A DNA stretch of 64,000 nt from Nocardia grenadensis NBRC 108939 (GCF_001613445.1 NZ_BDCJ01000021.1:1-64000), one strand, 5' to 3'. Numbered from the stretch's first letter, positions 48,864 to 58,546 are shown. Numbers and translations are program-made. Notes: a model not told the origin generated them from the sequence alone.

Positions 48864-50809
48864 AGCGGTCGAACCTCCTGCCTCTCTCCCGGCCCGTTCT
48901 CCGGACCCGGTGGTGTTCCGCCCGGACCGTTATCCGGTTCCGTCTGTGCGCCCGCCGGCTTCTTGTCCAAGATCGTCGGCGCGCCCGCCGGGCCGTGGTT
49001 CGGCTCCGCGGGTTTCTCCTTGACCAGCGCGGGGGAACCGATGAGATCGGTGACCAATGTCTTGCGCTGTGGGTCGTGCTGTTCGATGGACTTCTTCACC
49101 GCGGACGCGTAATCGCCCTCCCACCAGGGCACCGTGCGCACCAGCACCGGTGGGGCCCCGGAGGAGAACACGATGGCACGGCCGCGCGGCAGCGTCGCCA
49201 GCGCCTGCACGGTGAAGGTCTTGGAGGACCCCAGCGACCGCGAATAGCTCTTACCGCCCTTGGATTCGGAGACCGAGGCGGAAATGGCGGAGTGCTCGCC
49301 GATGGCCTCGGACCGTTCCCGCAGGAAGTTGGTGTCGTCGACACCGCTGCCGAGCACCTTGATATTGGCTGCCGACCACAGTGCGTTCATTCCGTCGTCA
49401 CCCCAGCACCGAGCGCCCTGCGCCCAGGACTGCAGCACGGTCATGACCACGATGCCGCGCGAGCCGAAGTGGCTGTACTGCTTGGGCAGGTCCTTCCACC
49501 GGACCACGTTCGCGGCCTCGTCCAGCACCGCCAGCAGTGGAATCGGCAAGCGTCCGTAGGCCGAACGCGACGCCTTGCGCATGGCCACATCGATCACGGC
49601 CTCGGTGAGCGCGCTCACCAGCGGGGCCGCCGAACCGCGGCCCTCCAGCGACAGGCTGTAGAGGGTGCCGTTCTTCTCGATGAACTCCAGCTCGTCGAAC
49701 TGGGCCCGGGCCGGCTCGTGCTTCTCCGGGTCGTGGGGGGTGACCCACTTGTGCACATTGCGCAGTTTCAGGCAGCGCACCATCTTCTTGGCGGTGCCGA
49801 AGATACCGCTGCGGGTCCGCGGGTCGGCGTTGTACTGTGCCGCCAGACCGGAGGCGGAGAAATCGTGGCCCGCATCGCGCAGGAACTTGATCGGTTCGAT
49901 GTTCTGCGGATCGGTCACCCATTCCCAGATCTGGGTGATCGGCTTCTTCGCGATCGCGGCGGCCAGGAAGAGTCCGGCCAGCAGATCCTCGGCTTCCGGA
50001 TCGAAGAAGGCGTCGTTGCGGGAATCGGAACCGCTGTCGCTGTCGGCGAAATGGCCGGCCAGGCGCGCGGCCCGCATCTCACAGCCGTCGCTGTTCGCGT
50101 CCACCCAGGCCAGCGGATTCCAGTACCAGGTGGGGTCTTCGGCGGCCACACCCTGCGGGTCGAAGACGAAGGTGCGGCTGCCCTTGGCCTCGCGGACATC
50201 GCGGGTCGCGTCCACCACATCGCGTTTGTTCGAGGTGGCCAGGACCGGGCCGATGGCGGTGAGAATCGCCGGGATGACCCGTGAGGTCGATTTACCCTGC
50301 CGCGGGCCCCAGATGTCCAAATGCAGATCCTCATAGGAGCCGTAGAGCATCGTGCCGTCGGCCACGGCGACGCCGATCGGCACCCCGGGTGCGTCGTTGT
50401 AGCCGAGCTTGACGCCCATGTTCTGGGCCTTCTCCCGGACGCCGGCCTCGGTCAGGGCGGCGATGGCGCCGCCGTTGCCCATCACGTCGGCCTTGTCGTC
50501 CACCGCGAGGCGCCCCACCAGGCGTCTGGCCGTGGCCCGGCGCCGGTACAGCACGAAAAGGGCCAGCGCGAGCAGGACGAGCAGCAGGATCACCGTCGTA
50601 CCGGTGGGCCAGTGCAACTCACCCTTGACCATCCCGGCGATGATATCGATCGGGTTGACCGGCATGTCCTGCTTCCGCAACGAGAGCATATTGCCCAGAT
50701 GCAGGGCCACCCAGAGGGTTCCCAGGACGGCGCCGCCGACGTAGATCGCGATGAGGGTCAGATCGGGCCCGATCGCGGCCGGGTCCTTCACCGGTTTCTT
50801 CTTGGCCAT
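48860..50809 (-). CDS. VirD4/TraD-like coupling ATPase (type IV secretion, TraM/TcpA-like)
   Basis: A 649-residue membrane-bound P-loop ATPase that in conjugation systems links substrate to the secretion channel. Two N-terminal membrane helices lie at about residues 16-36 and 72-88. Walker A is GPRQGKST (168-175), Walker B LLAVLDEA (425-432). A Pro/Gly-rich C-terminal tail of about 70 residues follows, possibly a docking region. The ATG at 50809 has AGGAGG upstream. It is the key evidence that the cluster moves DNA or protein across the envelope. Confidence 0.92.
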   Translation of the reverse strand: MAKKKPVKDPAAIGPDLTLIAIYVGGAVLGTLWVALHLGNMLSLRKQDMPVNPIDIIAGMVKGELHWPTGTTVILLLVLLALALFVLYRRRATARRLVGRLAVDDKADVMGNGGAIAALTEAGVREKAQNMGVKLGYNDAPGVPIGVAVADGTMLYGSYEDLHLDIWGPRQGKSTSRVIPAILTAIGPVLATSNKRDVVDATRDVREAKGSRTFVFDPQGVAAEDPTWYWNPLAWVDANSDGCEMRAARLAGHFADSDSGSDSRNDAFFDPEAEDLLAGLFLAAAIAKKPITQIWEWVTDPQNIEPIKFLRDAGHDFSASGLAAQYNADPRTRSGIFGTAKKMVRCLKLRNVHKWVTPHDPEKHEPARAQFDELEFIEKNGTLYSLSLEGRGSAAPLVSALTEAVIDVAMRKASRSAYGRLPIPLLAVLDEAANVVRWKDLPKQYSHFGSRGIVVMTVLQSWAQGARCWGDDGMNALWSAANIKVLGSGVDDTNFLRERSEAIGEHSAISASVSESKGGKSYSRSLGSSKTFTVQALATLPRGRAIVFSSGAPPVLVRTVPWWEGDYASAVKKSIEQHDPQRKTLVTDLIGSPALVKEKPAEPNHGPAGAPTILDKKPAGAQTEPDNGPGGTPPGPENGPGERQEVRPL

Positions 50810-50837
50810 TACTGCCTCCTGAATGATGCCTGCCGGG

Positions 50838-51443
50838 TCACCGGTAGCCGTCCAGACGCCAACCCTGCGGCGTACGAACGACGGTCGCGATGACAGTGGA
50901 CGGCGCCAGGGGTTCCTCGCGGCCGTCCGGATAGACGACGGTCTGCTCGATTCCGATCTTGAATTGCTGCACACCGGGATCCGGCCCGGCCGGCGGCCGG
51001 TCGCCGGAGGCGAAGGTGAAGGCCTCCACCCGCGCCCCGGCCGCCGCCCAGTCGCCCCACCGCAGTGAGACTGCCGGCGCGCCGGCGCGGGCGGTCGACG
51101 CGTCCAGCACCCGGACCAGACTGGGGCCCAGCCATTTCCGCGCGCGTTTCAGCGAGTCACCCGGAACCTCGGTGGCGGGCTCCCACTGATAGATCTCGCG
51201 CAGGGCCACCACCGCGACCCCGTCCGGGGTCACCGGGTCCGGGGCGGGCACGGCCTCGAGCCGCCGGGGGGTAGAGGTGGCCACGGTGCCACCCGATCCC
51301 ACGTCCTCGCCACTGCCGCCGCATCCGCTCAGTACCGTGATGCCCAGCATCAGCACCACCACCAGTCCCGCACCAGCACTCGTCTTCTCGTTCCAGGCTA
51401 ACCGCCCGGACCTCGGAAACGGCGCCGATCTGCGCGTGTTCAC
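50838..51443 (-). CDS. Putative lipoprotein of the T4SS-like cluster
   Basis: A 201-residue protein with a lipoprotein signal: a basic start, then a hydrophobic stretch (AGLVVVLMLGITVLSGC) with the lipobox LSGC near residue 40. The mature part is about 160 residues, beta-rich near the end (IGIEQTVVYPDGREEPLAPS then VIATVVRTPQGWRLDGY), a pattern seen in NTF2-like or VirB8-like accessory proteins. The GTG at 51443 follows GGAGG and overlaps the hydrolase gene stop (GTGA). Function inferred only from position. Confidence 0.82.
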   Translation of the reverse strand: MNTRRSAPFPRSGRLAWNEKTSAGAGLVVVLMLGITVLSGCGGSGEDVGSGGTVATSTPRRLEAVPAPDPVTPDGVAVVALREIYQWEPATEVPGDSLKRARKWLGPSLVRVLDASTARAGAPAVSLRWGDWAAAGARVEAFTFASGDRPPAGPDPGVQQFKIGIEQTVVYPDGREEPLAPSTVIATVVRTPQGWRLDGYR

Positions 51444-53116
51444 AGCACCCTCCTCATCCGGGCGTCGCCGGGTACGGCGGTTTGGGCCACCCCACCGGGA
51501 GAGTCCGCGGTCAGCGCGGGCGCCGCCTGGATCATCTGCCCGTTCCCGCTGTAGATCCCGACCCGCGCGGGTCCGCGCGGGCCGAATTCGCTGAACACCA
51601 GATCCCCCGGTTGCGCCTTGGCGACCGGCACCTCGGTCCCGGACTCCCACTGCTGCTCGGCGGTGCGCGGCAGCGAGACCGCACCGGACGAGGCGGCGAA
51701 TATCGCCGCCGAGGTCAGGCCCGGCCCGTCGAGCCCGCCGCCGCTGGGCCCCTGCGGGCCACCGCCGCCCCACACGTAGGGCGTGCCCAGCCATTCGTGC
51801 GCGGCCTGGACCACCTGGTCACCGACCGACCCCTCGGTGTCGGGAGTGAAACGGCCCGCGGCTCCCGGATCGCGGTATTCCGCTTCCATGGCCAGGATAT
51901 TGGTGACGTAGGGCTGCGTTTCGGAGTAGTGCGCGGCCACCTGGTTCGGCATACCGCCGGATGCCAGCACCGCGCCCTCGCCCGCGTTGTAGGCGGCCAG
52001 CGTCAACGCCACCACATCGCCCTGCACCCGCCCCTCGCCGAGCCAGCCGGTGATCTTGTGCGCGATCGCGCACATGTACCGGCCCTGCCCGACGATGGCG
52101 TCACCGTCGTCCCATACGCTGGCCACCCCGTTACCGTCGGCATCGATCACATACGGCTGACCGTCGTCGGGATTGATACTCGCGGCGGTGCCGGGCAGGA
52201 ACTGCGCGAGCCCCTGCGCGCCCGCGGGCGAGGTGAGCCCGCGCCGGAAACCGGACTCCTGCCGCCCTTGCGCGGCCAGCAGGGACGGGGTGACCTCGGG
52301 GCACAGCGACCCCGCCCGGCGGTACCAGATCTCCAGTTCCGGCGGCACCTTCCCATTCGCCAATGCCCCACCCGGCGTGCCGAAACCGCGCACACAGGCC
52401 GGATCGGTGGAATAGGCACGGGCACCACCCAGATCAGGGGTGGGTGCGCCGTCGAGCCAGGGCAGCGGGTCGATCTGCCGGCCGCCCGTGAACCGGCCAC
52501 CCGGCACGATCTCGAAATGCAGATGGGGCCCGCTGGATTCACCGGCCGATCCCACCGCACCGATATGCTGGCCGGCGTGCACGGTCTGGCCGACCCGCAC
52601 CAGCACCCCGCTGTCCCACATATGTCCGTACACCGCGGAATACGCGCGCCCGTTGCCCGCGTCGACCGAATCCACGACGATCCAGTTCCCGAAACCGGAG
52701 GCCGGTCCCGCGGCCACCACGACTCCGTCGGCCACCGAGAAGATCGGGGTGCCGTCCGGCGCGGCCAGGTCGACACCCTTGTGCCCGCCACCGCGCGAAC
52801 CGAACACATCCGAGACCGAATAGGTGCCGGCGGCCATCGGCCAACTGCGGCCCAGCGGACCCGCGCCGGCGGCCAGCGAGGGCGTCGCGGTCGCGGTGGG
52901 GTTGACGGTGGCACCGTCCGGTATTCCTGTCGCTGCGGCCGCACGCGGGTCGCCGGGTGGGTACCCGCCCAGCGGCGGCAGCGTCGCCCGGCTCGGGTCG
53001 ATAACCGATCCGCCCTCACACGGGTCGTCCACGGCGGGCATCACGATGACGAGGATGACCGTCATCAGACCGAGTACCAGACCGAGGCAGGTCCACAGCA
53101 CCGATTTCGCGTTCAC
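51440..53116 (-). CDS. Three-domain cell-wall hydrolase: M23 + lytic transglycosylase + degenerate NlpC/P60
   Basis: A 558-residue exported or membrane-anchored protein with one N-terminal helix (residues 7-28). An M23 metallopeptidase domain (about 95-205) keeps its zinc ligands H112, D116 and H200 and catalytic H165/H198. A transglycosylase SLT domain (about 270-400) keeps the catalytic Glu in QGRQESGF (E287), AQGLAQFLPGTA and AAYNAGEG. A C-terminal NlpC/P60-like domain (about 430-545) lacks the catalytic Cys: DCSG is DGPG at 463-466, and the usual His is Arg at 518. The protein presumably opens peptidoglycan for the secretion channel. It is coupled on its 3' side to the lipoprotein gene. 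Confidence 0.92.
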   Translation of the reverse strand: MNAKSVLWTCLGLVLGLMTVILVIVMPAVDDPCEGGSVIDPSRATLPPLGGYPPGDPRAAAATGIPDGATVNPTATATPSLAAGAGPLGRSWPMAAGTYSVSDVFGSRGGGHKGVDLAAPDGTPIFSVADGVVVAAGPASGFGNWIVVDSVDAGNGRAYSAVYGHMWDSGVLVRVGQTVHAGQHIGAVGSAGESSGPHLHFEIVPGGRFTGGRQIDPLPWLDGAPTPDLGGARAYSTDPACVRGFGTPGGALANGKVPPELEIWYRRAGSLCPEVTPSLLAAQGRQESGFRRGLTSPAGAQGLAQFLPGTAASINPDDGQPYVIDADGNGVASVWDDGDAIVGQGRYMCAIAHKITGWLGEGRVQGDVVALTLAAYNAGEGAVLASGGMPNQVAAHYSETQPYVTNILAMEAEYRDPGAAGRFTPDTEGSVGDQVVQAAHEWLGTPYVWGGGGPQGPSGGGLDGPGLTSAAIFAASSGAVSLPRTAEQQWESGTEVPVAKAQPGDLVFSEFGPRGPARVGIYSGNGQMIQAAPALTADSPGGVAQTAVPGDARMRRVL

Positions 53117-53132
53117 CGCGCTCCCGCGGGGT

Positions 53133-53441
53133 TCACGTCTCGCGCCGGGTTTCGTTGAGGGTGTCGGCCAGGGCGCGGTTCACCTCCGCGGCCGCCGCCA
53201 ATTGCTGCTGTAACGCGGCGACCTTGCGGCGCAGGGCGGCCGCGTCCATCCGCTCCAGGCTCGGTCCCTCCGCCGCGCGCACCCAGTTGCGTACCGAATT
53301 GGTGTGTACCCCGATCTGTTCGGCGACCAACCGGCACGCCTCCGATTCGCTGCGCAGCTTGCCGGTGAGCGCGAGCACCTGTTCCACCGCGGCGGCCCGG
53401 ACCTCCGGCGAGACCCGGCGATAGGACCGATGCGGCATCAT
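53133..53441 (-). CDS. IS3-OrfA-like helix-turn-helix protein inside the operon
   Basis: A 102-residue protein with a transposase-type helix-turn-helix (EACRLVAEQIGVHTNSVRNW at about residues 34-53) and a C-terminal leucine-zipper-like helix (ALRRKVAALQQQLAAAAEVN), the layout of OrfA of IS3-family elements. There is no OrfB, no terminal inverted repeat and no target duplication. The first ATG overlaps the VirB4-like stop (ATGA), and the stop is 16 bases before the hydrolase start. I infer a domesticated DNA-binding protein, perhaps a regulator or oriT-binding factor. Confidence 0.82.
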   Translation of the reverse strand: MMPHRSYRRVSPEVRAAAVEQVLALTGKLRSESEACRLVAEQIGVHTNSVRNWVRAAEGPSLERMDAAALRRKVAALQQQLAAAAEVNRALADTLNETRRET

Positions 53442-55477
53442 GAATTGCTCCCGCCTACCGGATACGTACTGTCCGGCGCCGCGGCCTGCTCGGCCGCATA
53501 GCGCCCCGGATAGGAGGTGAATTCCTCGAAACGCTGGTTGGTGTCGTGGATCCCGCTGAGTTTCTCGGCCGCGGTGAATTCCATATGGAAGGGAATTCCC
53601 GGCCGCCGGTCCTCACCGATCTTCAGCAGGAACTTGCCGGTGCCCGGTGGCGACGGTCTGACCTGTCCCGGCCTGAGGGCCTCACCGGTCAGCGCCTGTG
53701 GCGCCGACCAGCTGGTCACCATCTCCTCTTCGGCCGCGGTGAACGGCACCGTGCTGTCCAGCCGTTTGATCTCCTCGGCGGGCAGGGCGCCGAAGATCTT
53801 GGCGCGGGCCCGTTCCAGGAAACCGAGGGCCTTGGCGATGGCCGCTTCCGAACCCAACGACTGCAGGTCCTTGATGGTGTGGCTGATCATGATCAGGGCG
53901 GTGGCGATACCGCGCTGCAGACGGGTGAGTTCGTCGACCCGGTCGACCATGAAATCGCCCAGGCCCAGCACCTGCCACAGCTCGTCCATCACGACCTGGA
54001 AGTACCGCTGCGGGGCCATCCCCGCGTCGGTGAGCGTATGCGCTGCCTCCACGGCGGCGAATCCGTCGGCCCAGCAGGCCAGCATGACGGCGGCCTTGAG
54101 CTTCTTGTCCCCGTTCGGGATATGGGACACATCGATGCATACCGCTACCGAATCGGTATCGATCGGTACCGAGGTCTGCCCATTGAACACCGCGCCGAAC
54201 GGACCCTGGGTGAGGGCCCGCAGCGACCGCCGCAATCCGCGGATCGCCTCGTGGTACTCGGTGGGGCTGTCGGCACCGGCATCGAGCATCATCTCCTCGC
54301 CGCCGGCGACAATGACCTCGAGCAGATTCTCCATGATCGGCGGCTGGTCGGGGGTGAATCCGCTGCCCGGCCGGTACAGGATCCGCAGAGCGGTGGAGAT
54401 CAGTGTCTCCTCGTAATCGCGTACCCGCGCGCCACGCACCAGTTCCACCAGCCCGGCGATCAGTGTCACCTGCCGGGCCCGCAGATCCTGCAGCACCTGC
54501 ACCTGCAACTCGGGATGCTCCCCCAGCCGCGGCACGATATCGCCGAGCACGCCGCCCGCCAGCGGGTTGAGTTTGCCGTGGCCGTACCCGAGATCGATCA
54601 CCTGACCGCCGACCAGTTCCACCAACCGCCGATAATCGGGTTTCACATCGGCGAGCACCAGCGGCGTAATGTTCTGCGCGACCCCACCGAGCACGATCCG
54701 CCGCACCAGCGACGATTTACCGAAGCCGTTGAGGCCCAGCACGAACAGGCTCGGCGCGGTGATGAAGCTACCGCGCATGAACCAGTTCATCGGATCGAAG
54801 CACACCGGAGCCCCGGTGTGCAGATGGGAACCGAGCGGTGTACCGATCAGCGGTGCGCCGGCCCCGACCGACCACGGCCACAGCCCCGCGACCTGCGCGG
54901 TGGTGGCCCGGTACTCGACCGGGCGGCCCACCACGTTCATCCGGCCACCGCCGGCCCCGGCGAACCCGCGGTCGGTCAACTGGGCGGTCTGGCGGTCGAA
55001 TCCGTCCTGGTATTCCTGTTCGGCGCGCGCGGCGTAGTTACGGCGGCGGATATCGTCGGTACGGATCCGGAAGGTGGCCCAGGCGGCCCGGATACCCGCG
55101 CCTTCCCGGCTCACCTCCTCGAGCCGCGAGCGGGTGGCCGCGTCGAGCAGCGGCGGGCCCTGTTGCCGGCGCTTCTCGGCCCGCGCCTTCGCCCGGCGGG
55201 CCGCCTTGTCGAACTCCGGTGTGCCCATCGCCCGGTCGGCGGCCGTATCGACCCGGTTGCGGCGGGCCCGTTCCCGGGTGCCCGCCGAGCCGTCACGCCC
55301 GGTGCGGGTTCGGCGATCGGCCCGCGAGCGTTCGGGATCGTGCCCTTCGGCGGCGCCGGATCCGCGCCGGCCGTCCCGGATATGCCGTTCGTCGTCCCGG
55401 CCGGACCGCGCCCGGTCGCCGGTGGCGACCCGGGTTCTGTCGCGCTCCCGTACGGGTGGCTCGTGCTCGCGTGCCAT
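53438..55477 (-). CDS. VirB4-like conjugation ATPase
   Basis: A 679-residue ATPase that would power assembly or transport in the secretion apparatus. The first 110 residues are highly charged (Arg/Asp/Glu-rich) and probably disordered. The ATPase core has Walker A GLNGFGKSS (248-256) and Walker B FQVVMDE (493-499), with VLADVKPDYRRLVE typical of HerA/VirB4 proteins between them. The ATG at 55477 lies 8 bases after the SCO6880-like gene. No membrane helix is seen. Confidence 0.92.
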   Translation of the reverse strand: MAREHEPPVRERDRTRVATGDRARSGRDDERHIRDGRRGSGAAEGHDPERSRADRRTRTGRDGSAGTRERARRNRVDTAADRAMGTPEFDKAARRAKARAEKRRQQGPPLLDAATRSRLEEVSREGAGIRAAWATFRIRTDDIRRRNYAARAEQEYQDGFDRQTAQLTDRGFAGAGGGRMNVVGRPVEYRATTAQVAGLWPWSVGAGAPLIGTPLGSHLHTGAPVCFDPMNWFMRGSFITAPSLFVLGLNGFGKSSLVRRIVLGGVAQNITPLVLADVKPDYRRLVELVGGQVIDLGYGHGKLNPLAGGVLGDIVPRLGEHPELQVQVLQDLRARQVTLIAGLVELVRGARVRDYEETLISTALRILYRPGSGFTPDQPPIMENLLEVIVAGGEEMMLDAGADSPTEYHEAIRGLRRSLRALTQGPFGAVFNGQTSVPIDTDSVAVCIDVSHIPNGDKKLKAAVMLACWADGFAAVEAAHTLTDAGMAPQRYFQVVMDELWQVLGLGDFMVDRVDELTRLQRGIATALIMISHTIKDLQSLGSEAAIAKALGFLERARAKIFGALPAEEIKRLDSTVPFTAAEEEMVTSWSAPQALTGEALRPGQVRPSPPGTGKFLLKIGEDRRPGIPFHMEFTAAEKLSGIHDTNQRFEEFTSYPGRYAAEQAAAPDSTYPVGGSNS

Positions 55478-55484
55478 CAGTCGT

Positions 55485-56975
55485 TCACCCCGCCAATGCT
55501 TTGGGAATGGTCGCGTGCTCGGGCAGGATCACCCCGCAACCGAGCGATGCCGCGAAGGCCGCCGCCTGGTAGCGGTAACAACGGCGGATCTTCAGCCGGG
55601 CCTGCGTGGACAGGTCGCGCGTGATCGCCTCGATCCGCGGCAGGTCACCGCGATTCGGCTCGGTGATGGTGACCAGGGCGCCGAACCGCGTGACACCGTG
55701 ACCGCGCGCCTGCTCCTCCCGGGCCTGCTGGGTCGCGCCGACCCGCAGGGTCGCCGACGCCGACACCACACCCCGTTCGCTCTGCTGGGCGACCAGGGCG
55801 TTCTTGAAATCGTCGTCGACGATCTCGGCCGCGTCCGCCGCCGAATGCGGCCGGTACACAATGGCGATTCGTTTCCGCGGCACCTCCGGATTCGGCGCCA
55901 GCAGCCGCTGCAGCACCCGCTCGTCCACCGCGCCCTCCGGTGCGGTGTCCATTTCCCAGGTCACCGACCGGCCGCCGTCGTGGATGAGGTGATCCCATTT
56001 CTCGTCGTGCGAGACCGGCCCGGCATCGGCCCAGTCCAGGCCGTGGCCCTCGGGCTCGCCCGCGGCCACCTCGAGGTCGGCCTGGGAGGCCGGATCGTAG
56101 CTGCGCCGGATGAACGAGATCACCTCGTCGGCCGACATGGGCTGCGCCCGGACCCCGGCTTCGGCGAGCGCGGCGCAGATACCCGGTAGCCGGCGGCCGA
56201 TCTCGACCGCTTCCTCCGCCGGATTCTTGCGCCGCTCGGCGGTGGTCGCCTTGAAGGTGATGGCGACCCGGGGCAGCAGTTGCACCCGCTCCTGCGGCAA
56301 TTCGGTGGCCAGCTCGTACATCACCTGCTGTGCCAGATCCGGCGCCTCCGGCCGGGTAATGGTGGAAACCTCGGTGAGCAACCGGTTCCCGGTCTCCGGG
56401 ACAGTATCGATCACCGGCACCACGGCGACGATATCGCTGGTCTGGCCGACCGAGGCGAGGAAGGTTCCCCAGGCCGACACCCACCGGTCGATCACCGGCT
56501 GGTCCACCGCCTCATGACCCTGCGGCCACGCCCGCAGCACCACCGTGTACTGCGCGAACTGCGGCAGGTGGATCATCCCGAAGCTGTAACCGCCGGCGTC
56601 GATCCCCTCGTAGAGCTTGGAGGGCGCGAGCAACCCCGGCAGCCGGGTGAAACCACCCGGCACCCGGGAGAACCGGCCGCCGCGGTACACGTGCTCACCG
56701 CGGTTACGCGAACGCATCCAGTGGAACATCATCAATCCCGTCTCGTAGCCCGAACGCCCACCGCGCCGCATGACGAGGGGGGCCATGATCACCACACCGA
56801 CCCCGCCGACGACAGCGCCCCATTGGAAACCGCCGATCATAGCGGTGAGCAGCGCGGTGATCACCACCACGAAGCCGAGCACGGTCTCTTCCCACCGCAG
56901 CCCGAAAAGTCCGGCGCTGCGGGGCTTCTGCCACAGACCGTAGGAACGGCGTTCGTAGATTTCGGTGCTCGTCAT
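55485..56975 (-). CDS. SCO6880-family protein (VirB3/PrgI-like membrane module)
   Basis: A 496-residue protein with two closely spaced membrane helices at about residues 31-69 (VLGFVVVITALLTAMIGGF then WGAVVGGVGVVIMAPLVM), and a long cytosolic region. This is the arrangement of SCO6880-type proteins, which join a PrgI/VirB3-like membrane module to a VirB4-N-terminus-like domain and accompany VirB4 in Gram-positive conjugation systems. It overlaps the VirB6-like gene (GTGA-type, 56972-56975). It has no P-loop. Confidence 0.88.
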   Translation of the reverse strand: MTSTEIYERRSYGLWQKPRSAGLFGLRWEETVLGFVVVITALLTAMIGGFQWGAVVGGVGVVIMAPLVMRRGGRSGYETGLMMFHWMRSRNRGEHVYRGGRFSRVPGGFTRLPGLLAPSKLYEGIDAGGYSFGMIHLPQFAQYTVVLRAWPQGHEAVDQPVIDRWVSAWGTFLASVGQTSDIVAVVPVIDTVPETGNRLLTEVSTITRPEAPDLAQQVMYELATELPQERVQLLPRVAITFKATTAERRKNPAEEAVEIGRRLPGICAALAEAGVRAQPMSADEVISFIRRSYDPASQADLEVAAGEPEGHGLDWADAGPVSHDEKWDHLIHDGGRSVTWEMDTAPEGAVDERVLQRLLAPNPEVPRKRIAIVYRPHSAADAAEIVDDDFKNALVAQQSERGVVSASATLRVGATQQAREEQARGHGVTRFGALVTITEPNRGDLPRIEAITRDLSTQARLKIRRCYRYQAAAFAASLGCGVILPEHATIPKALAG

Positions 56976-58546
56976 CGCGGGATGGTGCTCCTACCGAGGT
57001 CGGGGGAACGGTTGGTCCAGCGGTCGCCCGCCACATCACCCATGGTCTGGTCCGCGCGGGTCATCCCGGCGGTCGCGGCACGGGTCGCGCCCATTCTGTT
57101 GGCCACACGGGACGCACCGGACGGTACACCGCCCGGCGACCCACTCGACCGAGGTCCCTGCCCACCGGCCGGCGCGCCGCCGCCTCCGCCACCCCGCGGC
57201 GGGGGCATCGGCCGGGGGGCGCCACCACCGCGGCCGCCGCCGGGCGGCGGCGGACCGGCCGCACCGCCCACATAGCCGGCCCGGCCGGGCGCCGCGGCGC
57301 CCTTCGCACCGACTGCCTTGGTACCCATGGCGCCCAGACCGGCTGCCGCGATGAGGGTTCCGCCGGTCGCAGTCAGACCCGAACCGCCGCTGCCGACAAT
57401 GGCGACCGCCGGCGTCACCAACCGCATCAGCGCGGGCAGGACGAACGCGACACTGCACAGCAGCACGATGGCCACCAGCATGCGCTGGGCTTCCTCCGCC
57501 TCGGGTAGTCCGCCCGCCGGGGTCATCCCGTCCACGTGCCCGGCGGTGGTGAACGCGATCATGTAGACGATCGCCGCCACCGGTTTCCACAGCATGAAGG
57601 CGATGATCCAGCCGACGAGTTTCTGATACGACTGCTTACCGGTACTCATCCCGGAGGCGGCGGCCGCCAGCGGCAGTACACCGGCCGCGATCACCAGCAG
57701 GCCCTGCCGGACGATGGCCAGCACGATCTGGGCCAGCGCCCCGAGCAGGCCGACGATCGCGATGATGAGCACCAGACCGGGTGAGAAGGCCTGCAACTTA
57801 CTGGTTTTCACCATGAGCTCGGCCATGTTGCGGGCATTGCCGTCGGTGGAGTCCTGGATGATCCATTCGGCGAAACGGTCGGAGGCCACGGTGCCGGCCA
57901 CGATCACCGCGCCCAGCATCCAGGAACTGAACACCACCCGGGTGAACATCCGGAACGATTCGGCCGCCTCCTGCATCGCGCCGCCGCGTCTGGCCTCGGC
58001 CAATCTGAGGCCCGTGATGATGATGGAGGCCATCAACAGCAGTATCTGTATCTGATACGTGTAGTCGTTGATCTTGGTGAACAGCGAACCGGAATCGCTG
58101 GCCACCTCGTTGGGCACCTTCATCCAGAAGGTCAACGCCAGGATGATGGCTTCGCCCAGACCGTTCATCAGCGAATCGACCACTTTGCCGAAGGTCGAAT
58201 CCCACGCCTTGTCCTTGACCGCGGTGGCCGCTTCCCCGGGATGGGTGGCGGCATTACCCGCCTTGCAGACCGCCGAGGCGGCGTCGCCGAGCGAGATCCC
58301 GGGGATACCGAGCTCGTCCAGCGCATCGTGTATCTCGTTACAGGTCTCGTCGAACCCGTAGGACTGACCGTAGGCCACCACCGGCGTCGCCATCGACACG
58401 GTGAAGATCACCGCGAGGATCGTGACGAGCCGTCTGGCCAGCGATACCCGGTACGAGACCGCGGGAGTTCGCTCCCCGCACCCGGAAGGGCTCTCTTCGC
58501 GCACTACCTGAGCTTCCACATTTCGTCCCAACATCGGAATCACCAT
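56972..58546 (-). CDS. VirB6/TrbL-like polytopic membrane protein
   Basis: A 524-residue protein with an N-terminal signal-like helix (RLVTILAVIFTVSMATPVVA, about 40-59), an extracytoplasmic segment with two cysteines, then about five or six membrane helices including IQILLLMASIIITGLRLAEA and VLIIAIVGLLGALAQIVLAI. The last 130 residues are low-complexity Gly/Pro/Ala (PPPPGGGRGGGAPRPMPPPR and similar). This is the pattern of the channel component of Gram-positive T4SS. The ATG at 58546 overlaps the stop of the upstream gene; a GTG one codon later is also possible. Confidence 0.88.
   Translation of the reverse strand: MVIPMLGRNVEAQVVREESPSGCGERTPAVSYRVSLARRLVTILAVIFTVSMATPVVAYGQSYGFDETCNEIHDALDELGIPGISLGDAASAVCKAGNAATHPGEAATAVKDKAWDSTFGKVVDSLMNGLGEAIILALTFWMKVPNEVASDSGSLFTKINDYTYQIQILLLMASIIITGLRLAEARRGGAMQEAAESFRMFTRVVFSSWMLGAVIVAGTVASDRFAEWIIQDSTDGNARNMAELMVKTSKLQAFSPGLVLIIAIVGLLGALAQIVLAIVRQGLLVIAAGVLPLAAAASGMSTGKQSYQKLVGWIIAFMLWKPVAAIVYMIAFTTAGHVDGMTPAGGLPEAEEAQRMLVAIVLLCSVAFVLPALMRLVTPAVAIVGSGGSGLTATGGTLIAAAGLGAMGTKAVGAKGAAAPGRAGYVGGAAGPPPPGGGRGGGAPRPMPPPRGGGGGGAPAGGQGPRSSGSPGGVPSGASRVANRMGATRAATAGMTRADQTMGDVAGDRWTNRSPDLGRSTIPR

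Noticed and set aside
53133..53441. A complete insertion sequence
   Set aside because: There is no OrfB and there are no terminal inverted repeats or target duplications around the OrfA-like gene.
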